64,000 nucleotides of DNA from Paenibacillus sp. J2TS4 (GTDB taxonomy: Bacteria > Bacillota > Bacilli > Paenibacillales > NBRC-103111), in the NCBI RefSeq assembly GCF_018403245.1, contig NZ_BOSH01000004.1:1-64000 (forward strand), written 5' to 3'. The notes under the pieces are model-generated. The model made no database searches, was not told the origin of the DNA, and saw nothing but the letters and a program-made list of their open reading frames with translations. Shown one piece after another: positions 59,296 to 64,000 of the stretch; position 1 is the stretch's first letter, and each line of letters starts with the position of its first letter. The position numbers and the translations under genes were made by a program.

Positions 59296-61020
59296 ATGGA
59301 ACAACGTCAAGAAGAAATTTTGAAAGCAACCGCAGAGCATTCCAATTTGGGAGATTATGACCAAGCAAAGGAAAACTTTAACTGGGAACAGGTAGAGAAG
59401 CAATTTAGCTGGCATGAAACGGGAAAAGTGAATATAGTGTACGAAGCGATAGATCGTCATGCCGAGTCATCCAGGAAGGATAAGGTTGCGCTTATTTTCG
59501 ACGATGGTCAGCGGAATGAGCAGTATACTTACGACGAAATGAAGAGAAAGACCAATCAGTTCGGGAACGTGCTTCGCAAGCACGGAATCAAGAAAGGCGA
59601 TCGGGTATTTATCTTTATGCCGAGAACGCCGGAGCTGTATTTTGCGTTGCTTGGCGCAATCAAGATAGGGGCTGTCGTTGGCCCGCTATTTGAAGCTTTT
59701 ATGGAGCAAGCGGTAAGAGACCGTATGGAAGACAGCGGAGGAGTGGCCATTGTGACTACACCTTCCCAACTGCCGCGAGTACCGGTCAAAGACCTTCCTG
59801 ATTTGAAGCATGTCATTATCGTGGGAGACAATCTGGAGCTCGAACCCGGCCAACTCGATTTCCACAAGGAGATGGCGGAAGCCTCCGAAGCGCTGGATAT
59901 CGAATGGGTGGACCGCGAGGACGGAACGCTCCTTCACTATACGTCGGGATCGACTGGCAAGCCTAAAGGCGTCTTCCATGTTCATAACGCGATGATTCAG
60001 CATCTATACACCGGGCAGATCGTCCTGGATTTGCGCGAAGATGATATATATTGGTGTGCAGCAGACCCAGGATGGGTGACGGGCACATCTTATGGAATCT
60101 TTGCTCCTTGGCTCAACGGAGCGACGAATGTGGTTCGCGGCGGCCGTTTCAGCCCGCAGGATTGGTACGGAACCATTCAGAAGTACAAGGTTACGGTATG
60201 GTACAGCGCTCCGACGGCTTTCCGTATGCTGATGGGCGCTGGGGATGAAATCGTATCCCAATATGATCTGTCTTCTTTGCGTCATGTGCTGAGCGTGGGG
60301 GAGCCTCTGAATCCGGAAGTAGTCCGTTGGGGAATGAAAACATACTCCCGCCGGATTCACGATACTTGGTGGATGACCGAGACAGGAGCCCAGTTGATCT
60401 GTAATTATCCTTCCATGGATATTAAGCCAGGCTCCATGGGTAAAACTATCCCTGGAGTAGAGGCCGCCATTCTGGATGATTCCGGGAATGTGCTTCCTCC
60501 TAACCGGATGGGTAACCTTGCGATCAAAACTCCATGGCCTTCCATGATGCGCAAAATCTGGAACAACCCGGCTAAATTCGAAGAATATTTCCGTTTTCCC
60601 GGTTGGTATATTTCGGGAGATTCCGCTTATGTAGATGAAGACGGTTACTTCTGGTTCCAAGGCCGGGTCGACGATGTCATTATGACAGCCGGTGAGCGGG
60701 TAGGTCCGTTTGAGGTAGAGAGCAAGCTGGTAGAGCATCCTGCAGTCGCAGAAGCGGGAGTCATTGGCAAGCCGGATCCCATTCGCGGAGAGATTATCAA
60801 AGCTTTCATCTCGCTGAGAGACGGCTACACTCCTTCAGAAGAGTTGAAGCAGGACATTGCCAAATTTGTTAAAGTCGGCTTGGCTGCTCATGCTGCCCCC
60901 CGCGAGATCGAATTTAAAGATAAGCTGCCTAAGACGAGAAGCGGTAAGATTATGCGCCGTGTGCTTAAAGCCTGGGAGCTTAACCTGCCCACAGGAGACT
61001 TATCCACTATTGAGGACTAA
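59296..61020 (+). CDS. acsA: Acetyl-CoA synthetase
   Basis: The 574-residue AMP-forming ligase has the P-loop LLHYTSGSTGKPKGVFHVH, WMTETGAQL, the hinge FWFQGRVDDVIMTAGERVG and the C-terminal catalytic lysine K551 in PKTRSGKIMRR. That lysine is the site acetylated by AcuA and freed by AcuC. It converts acetate, ATP and CoA to acetyl-CoA. AAGGAGACCAT precedes the ATG. Divergent from acuAC, whose products control it. Confidence 0.95.
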   Translation: MEQRQEEILKATAEHSNLGDYDQAKENFNWEQVEKQFSWHETGKVNIVYEAIDRHAESSRKDKVALIFDDGQRNEQYTYDEMKRKTNQFGNVLRKHGIKKGDRVFIFMPRTPELYFALLGAIKIGAVVGPLFEAFMEQAVRDRMEDSGGVAIVTTPSQLPRVPVKDLPDLKHVIIVGDNLELEPGQLDFHKEMAEASEALDIEWVDREDGTLLHYTSGSTGKPKGVFHVHNAMIQHLYTGQIVLDLREDDIYWCAADPGWVTGTSYGIFAPWLNGATNVVRGGRFSPQDWYGTIQKYKVTVWYSAPTAFRMLMGAGDEIVSQYDLSSLRHVLSVGEPLNPEVVRWGMKTYSRRIHDTWWMTETGAQLICNYPSMDIKPGSMGKTIPGVEAAILDDSGNVLPPNRMGNLAIKTPWPSMMRKIWNNPAKFEEYFRFPGWYISGDSAYVDEDGYFWFQGRVDDVIMTAGERVGPFEVESKLVEHPAVAEAGVIGKPDPIRGEIIKAFISLRDGYTPSEELKQDIAKFVKVGLAAHAAPREIEFKDKLPKTRSGKIMRRVLKAWELNLPTGDLSTIED

Positions 61021-61086
61021 TATATTAGGGTTTATGTTTTCCCTTGCCTTTTGAATACAAGGTGCAAGCGCGGACAGCGGCTGCAC

Positions 61087-61126
61087 AGAACAACCCATGG
61101 ATGACGTTCCATGGGCTGTTCTAATT
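61087..61126. terminator. Terminator-like stem
   Basis: AGAACAACCCATGG and CCATGGGCTGTTCT pair (one mismatch) between acsA and the convergent anti-sigma gene; U-tracts are weak. Confidence 0.6.
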
Positions 61127-61145
61127 GCCCGGTTTACTACAAGGA

Positions 61146-61892
61146 CTAGCGGGCAACGGATGAATCATCTCGAAGATTGACAAGAACACGATCAGGGCCG
61201 CTGGGTTGAAGACTGCCCCCTTTGGGTTCAATACTTAGCCAAATTCCTTCCGCTTCACGAACCTGATTTTTCTGAGCGGTATAATATAATGACGCTTTTC
61301 CATTCGTTAATTTGAGTATACCGCTATTTCGGCGATCGTCCGCTTTGACGATCCATACCTGGTAGTCGTATTCCGGAAGAGGGGGGAGGCCCTCCACATG
61401 GATGAGCATTTCCCCGGATTCTGAATTAAGCCAGACATAGCCGGTAACTAAGTCGTGGGCAGACGCAGGCACATTATAGAGAACGGTTCCCGGACGGGTA
61501 ACCAGCCTCAGCTCTGGCAGAGTGGCGGGTAAATCCCGATCTTGCAGCCACGGAACCGAATGCGGACGGAAGAGACCGATAAAGAGCAGGAGGGTCATAA
61601 CCGCCGCGAGCATCGCCACCCCCCATCTTTTGCGAACAGAAATGGAGCTAATGATATCTTTAAACCGTTGCCACCGCAGTTTTCCTCTAATTCTTTTCTT
61701 GATTATGGAACGTGGTTGTTCCGCCCCGGCCGGAGATAACAGGGTTAACCATTCGTCATATAACTTGCGGCATGCCTCACAGGTATTTAAATGCTGCAGG
61801 CTATGCCGTTCCGCATGCTCCCCCCATCTTCCTTGAAGTAAATCTATTATTCGCTCTTCCGTAATACATTGCTTCTCATCATTATTTTCCAT
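61146..61892 (-). CDS. Anti-sigma factor, zinc-finger plus RskA-type domain
   Basis: The 248-residue protein has an N-terminal zinc-binding anti-sigma motif (HSLQHLNTCEACRKLYDEWL, H-x3-C-x2-C type), one membrane segment (MLAAVMTLLLFIGLF), and an outer RskA-like beta domain (YQVWIVKADDRRNSGILKL). It would hold the co-encoded sigma factor at the membrane until a signal leads to proteolysis. GGGAGG lies before ATG 61892; the frame's first TTG at 61901 is too near. Overlaps the sigma gene by 11 bases. Confidence 0.88.
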   Translation of the reverse strand: MENNDEKQCITEERIIDLLQGRWGEHAERHSLQHLNTCEACRKLYDEWLTLLSPAGAEQPRSIIKKRIRGKLRWQRFKDIISSISVRKRWGVAMLAAVMTLLLFIGLFRPHSVPWLQDRDLPATLPELRLVTRPGTVLYNVPASAHDLVTGYVWLNSESGEMLIHVEGLPPLPEYDYQVWIVKADDRRNSGILKLTNGKASLYYTAQKNQVREAEGIWLSIEPKGGSLQPSGPDRVLVNLRDDSSVAR

Positions 61893-62466
61893 CCTCAACA
61901 CCTCCCGGCTGTTCCAGCCACCCCATTTTGGCTAACTGCTTACGCAGGCTGGCAACACCATAACGGATCAGCGATTTAACCGTTCCGTGAGGCTTTTGCA
62001 TCACAGCGGCAAGCTGTTTCTGACTTTGTTCATAAAAATACATCCCGATCAAGGCAGCCCGCTGTGTTTCTGGGACTTGATCTATCGCTTTATGGAGCGA
62101 TTCTATCTGCCATTTGGTAATGGTGGATTCCTCCGCCGATCGTTCTGTCGGAAACCAGGAGGAAGAGCTTTCGACAAGCAATCTTCGCTGATTGCGGCGG
62201 ATTCGGTCCAGACATCGACTTTTGGTCCTTATAGCAAGCCATGCCTCCATACTGCCGCGTTCCGGGTCATATTGCTCCGCTTTGTTCACGATTTCCAAGA
62301 ATAGGTCATGACATACATCCTCTGCATCCATACGGTTCCCCGTTATTTTTAACGCGATTTGATAGACAAGCGGAACGTAACTTTCATAGAAAAGTTCAAA
62401 GGCCTCAAGCGAACCTTTACTCATTTCCTTCAGCAGGAGATGAGCCTCTTCTTGGGACAAAGACAC
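61882..62466 (-). CDS. ECF-type RNA polymerase sigma factor
   Basis: The 194-residue protein has region 2 (YVPLVYQIALKITGNRMDAE, DVCHDLFLEIV) and region 4 (AIDQVPETQRAALIGMYFYE, KQLAAVMQKPHGTVKSLI), the two-domain ECF layout. AAAGGTGAT precedes GTG 62466. Its partner anti-sigma factor overlaps its end, which suggests a SigK/RskA-like pair. The NEW3/ABC locus runs divergently and could be a target. Confidence 0.92.
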   Translation of the reverse strand: MSLSQEEAHLLLKEMSKGSLEAFELFYESYVPLVYQIALKITGNRMDAEDVCHDLFLEIVNKAEQYDPERGSMEAWLAIRTKSRCLDRIRRNQRRLLVESSSSWFPTERSAEESTITKWQIESLHKAIDQVPETQRAALIGMYFYEQSQKQLAAVMQKPHGTVKSLIRYGVASLRKQLAKMGWLEQPGGVEDGK

Positions 62467-62717
62467 GGTAAATCACCTTTCCATCAAATAATCGATATTG
62501 AAGAAGGACAGTCGGCTGCAAGTAATCATTTTCAACAATAAACGGTATTTCTTACCAAGGAGGTCCTTAATTATTTATGTAGCAAAAATGATGCAAAAGG
62601 GGAAGTATTTGGTTAAATTTTAAGCTTCTTTTAATGAAATTTTTATCTCCCTTTCATAAATCCGATTGCGAAGTTCATTCGTAGGATAGTTGATAAAGAA
62701 TAAAGGGGGAAGAATTC

Positions 62718-63881
62718 ATGCTTTGTTTTTGGCACAGCAAAGTGCGTTGGGTCAGCATTGTATTAATGGCAGCTATAGTTTTAATGGGGTTTGGCTCCGG
62801 ACAGCTGTCGGCAGCGGGAGGAGTGACGCTTTATACACCTTATACGGATATTTCGGTCACTCCGGGAACGACGATCAAATACACCATCGATGTAATCAAT
62901 GACAGCGGCAGTGTGCAGGATGTCGGCTTGCGGTTGGAGGATAACGGTGCCGGCTGGGAATACGGAATGACCTCCGGCGGCTGGAAAATCGAACAAATTT
63001 CGGTAAAGCCTAATGATTCCCATCAGGTTAATATGGAATTAAATGTTCCGCTGCAAATAGATAAAGGGGATTACCAATTCGTGCTGACAGCGGATGGATT
63101 AGCCAGCTTGCCGCTGACCGTACGTGTCTCTGAGCAGGGAACTTACCAAACAGAGCTGACAACCGAACAACCTAATATGGAGGGGCATGCCGAGTCTTCA
63201 TTCAGCTTCAGCTATACTTTAAGAAACCGGACAGCGGAGAAACAGGACTATGCTCTTGTTTCACAAGCGCCCCGTGGATGGAATGTGCAATTTAAAGCCG
63301 ACAGCAAGAGCGTAACTTCAGTAACGGTTGAGCCTGGGGAATCCAAGTCTGTGACAGTGGATGTTAAACCGCCAGACCACGTTCAGGAGGGCAGTTACCG
63401 TATTCCAATCTCAGCGGCTAACGGCAATACGGAGGCCAAGTCGGAGATGGAGATTGTCATTACCGGCTCTTATAAAGTGAGCTTAAGTACAGAAAGCGGG
63501 TTATTAAGCACGGAAGTTACGGCCGGCAGCAGCCGAAAGCTCGATCTCAAAGTAACGAATGAGGGTTCGGCCGATTTAACGGATCTGCAGCTCAATGCCC
63601 AAGCGCCGATTAATTGGGAAGTGAATTTCGAGCCCAAGTCGATTCCTAAACTGGAAGCCGGGCAATCGACGACAGTGACCGCTGAGCTTAAGGCTGACAA
63701 AAAAGCCGTTGCCGGTGATTATGTGACCAGCATGAGGGTAACCGCTCCAGAGGCTTCCTCGGACGCGAATTTTCGTGTAGCCGTAAAAACTTCTGTGCTC
63801 TGGGGATGGATCGGGGTGTTGATCATCGCTGCGGTTATCGCTGGAATTTATTACTTGTTCCGTACTTACGGGAGGCGGTAA
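62718..63881 (+). CDS. Secreted membrane-anchored NEW3-domain protein
   Basis: The 387-residue protein has a signal peptide (SIVLMAAIVLMGFGSGQLSA region), three repeated Ig-like NEW3 domains (PGTTIKYTIDVINDSGSVQD, ESSFSFSYTLRNRTAEKQDY, AGSSRKLDLKVTNEGSADLT) and a C-terminal membrane helix (WGWIGVLIIAAVIAGIYYLF). NEW3 domains occur in proteins placed next to ABC exporters in Bacillales, and here the ATPase gene starts three bases downstream. It may be a partner of that exporter. GGGGGAAGAATTC precedes the ATG. Confidence 0.85.
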   Translation: MLCFWHSKVRWVSIVLMAAIVLMGFGSGQLSAAGGVTLYTPYTDISVTPGTTIKYTIDVINDSGSVQDVGLRLEDNGAGWEYGMTSGGWKIEQISVKPNDSHQVNMELNVPLQIDKGDYQFVLTADGLASLPLTVRVSEQGTYQTELTTEQPNMEGHAESSFSFSYTLRNRTAEKQDYALVSQAPRGWNVQFKADSKSVTSVTVEPGESKSVTVDVKPPDHVQEGSYRIPISAANGNTEAKSEMEIVITGSYKVSLSTESGLLSTEVTAGSSRKLDLKVTNEGSADLTDLQLNAQAPINWEVNFEPKSIPKLEAGQSTTVTAELKADKKAVAGDYVTSMRVTAPEASSDANFRVAVKTSVLWGWIGVLIIAAVIAGIYYLFRTYGRR

Positions 63882-63884
63882 CTT

Positions 63885-64000
63885 ATGAGCGAACCGATAA
63901 TTGAACTGGTGGATTTGACGAAGAAATACGGGGAGAAAACAGCGGTAAACCAATTGAACCTGTCGATTCATAAAGGAGAGATATTTGGACTTCTGGGTCC
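63885..64000 (+). CDS. ABC transporter ATP-binding protein (3' partial)
   Basis: Only 38 codons are visible: [20 protein letters not shown] followed by a Walker A lead-in ([12 protein letters not shown]). This is the standard start of an ABC ATPase of the export type (BcrA/YhcG-like). GGAGGCGGTAACTT precedes the ATG. It follows the NEW3 gene by three bases; the permease gene is expected beyond the window. Confidence 0.88.
   Translation, partial: MSEPIIELVDLTKKYGEKTAVNQLNLSIHKGEIFGLLG

Overview
The window looks like a chromosomal stretch from a spore-forming member of the Bacillales, most likely Paenibacillus or a close relative. This rests on the gene set: CcpA, the AcuA/AcuC-AcsA locus, the YtxJ (BrxC) bacillithiol redoxin, SpeA, DUF1054, DUF1292, DUF1885 and DUF3055 proteins, CotF-type coat proteins, YesM/YesN two-component genes beside a LipO-type ABC sugar importer, and a secreted FIMAH-domain protein. 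Ribosome binding sites are strong AGGAGG types, and TTG and GTG starts are common. No tRNA, rRNA or CRISPR array was seen.

Layout. 1-1.3 kb: 3' part of a group II intron with its maturase. 1.7-4.7 kb: MATE pump, a broken glucosaminidase start, a short FtsK/coupling-protein-like fragment with a 45-codon upstream ORF, and a thioesterase. 4.9-8.0 kb: a tightly overlapping lipid-linked sugar operon (GT2, DUF2304, SMR-like flippase, GT39-like transferase). 8-21 kb: ordinary housekeeping and conserved hypothetical genes, including speA and two MFS pumps. 21.4-32.8 kb: a sugar-uptake locus (ADP-ribosylglycohydrolase-family enzyme, AraC regulator, solute-binding lipoprotein, two permeases, YesM-like kinase, YesN-like regulator, Gfo/Idh dehydrogenase). 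33-39.4 kb: a sugar-acid cluster (LacI regulator, LarA-family nickel-pincer isomerase, gluconokinase, mannonate-dehydrogenase-like SDR, 6-phosphogluconate dehydrogenase). 39.9-43.8 kb: aroK, rhodanese, aroA, C39-like peptidase, CoA-binding protein. 44-45.5 kb: a six-repeat protein with two CotF-like spore-coat genes. 45.9-50.5 kb: PTS EIICBA, enzyme I, a DJ-1/PfpI protein and VanZ. 50.6-53.7 kb: zinc-ribbon-like protein, ytxJ, ccpA, mtnN. 53.9-61 kb: large secreted FIMAH protein, acuC, acuA, acsA. 61-64 kb: RskA-type anti-sigma factor, ECF sigma factor, NEW3 protein and the start of an ABC ATPase gene.

The most interesting inference is the 33-39 kb cluster. A LarA-type enzyme keeps the four expected nickel-pincer/catalytic residues (H93, H158, K171, H187). 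It sits with gluconokinase, a D-mannonate-oxidoreductase-like SDR and 6-phosphogluconate dehydrogenase. Together they could run fructuronate to mannonate to gluconate to 6-phosphogluconate to ribulose-5-phosphate, avoiding mannonate dehydratase.

A second unusual signal is a roughly 190-bp imperfect palindromic element present three times (about 25.8, 37.8 and 43.2 kb). All copies have the same orientation and lie 20-50 bases upstream of a start codon; one copy is interrupted by a further hairpin. A different 206-bp element with 12-bp terminal inverted repeats lies upstream of the PTS gene. Candidate CcpA (cre) sites lie before acsA, the FIMAH protein and the ADP-ribosylglycohydrolase gene.
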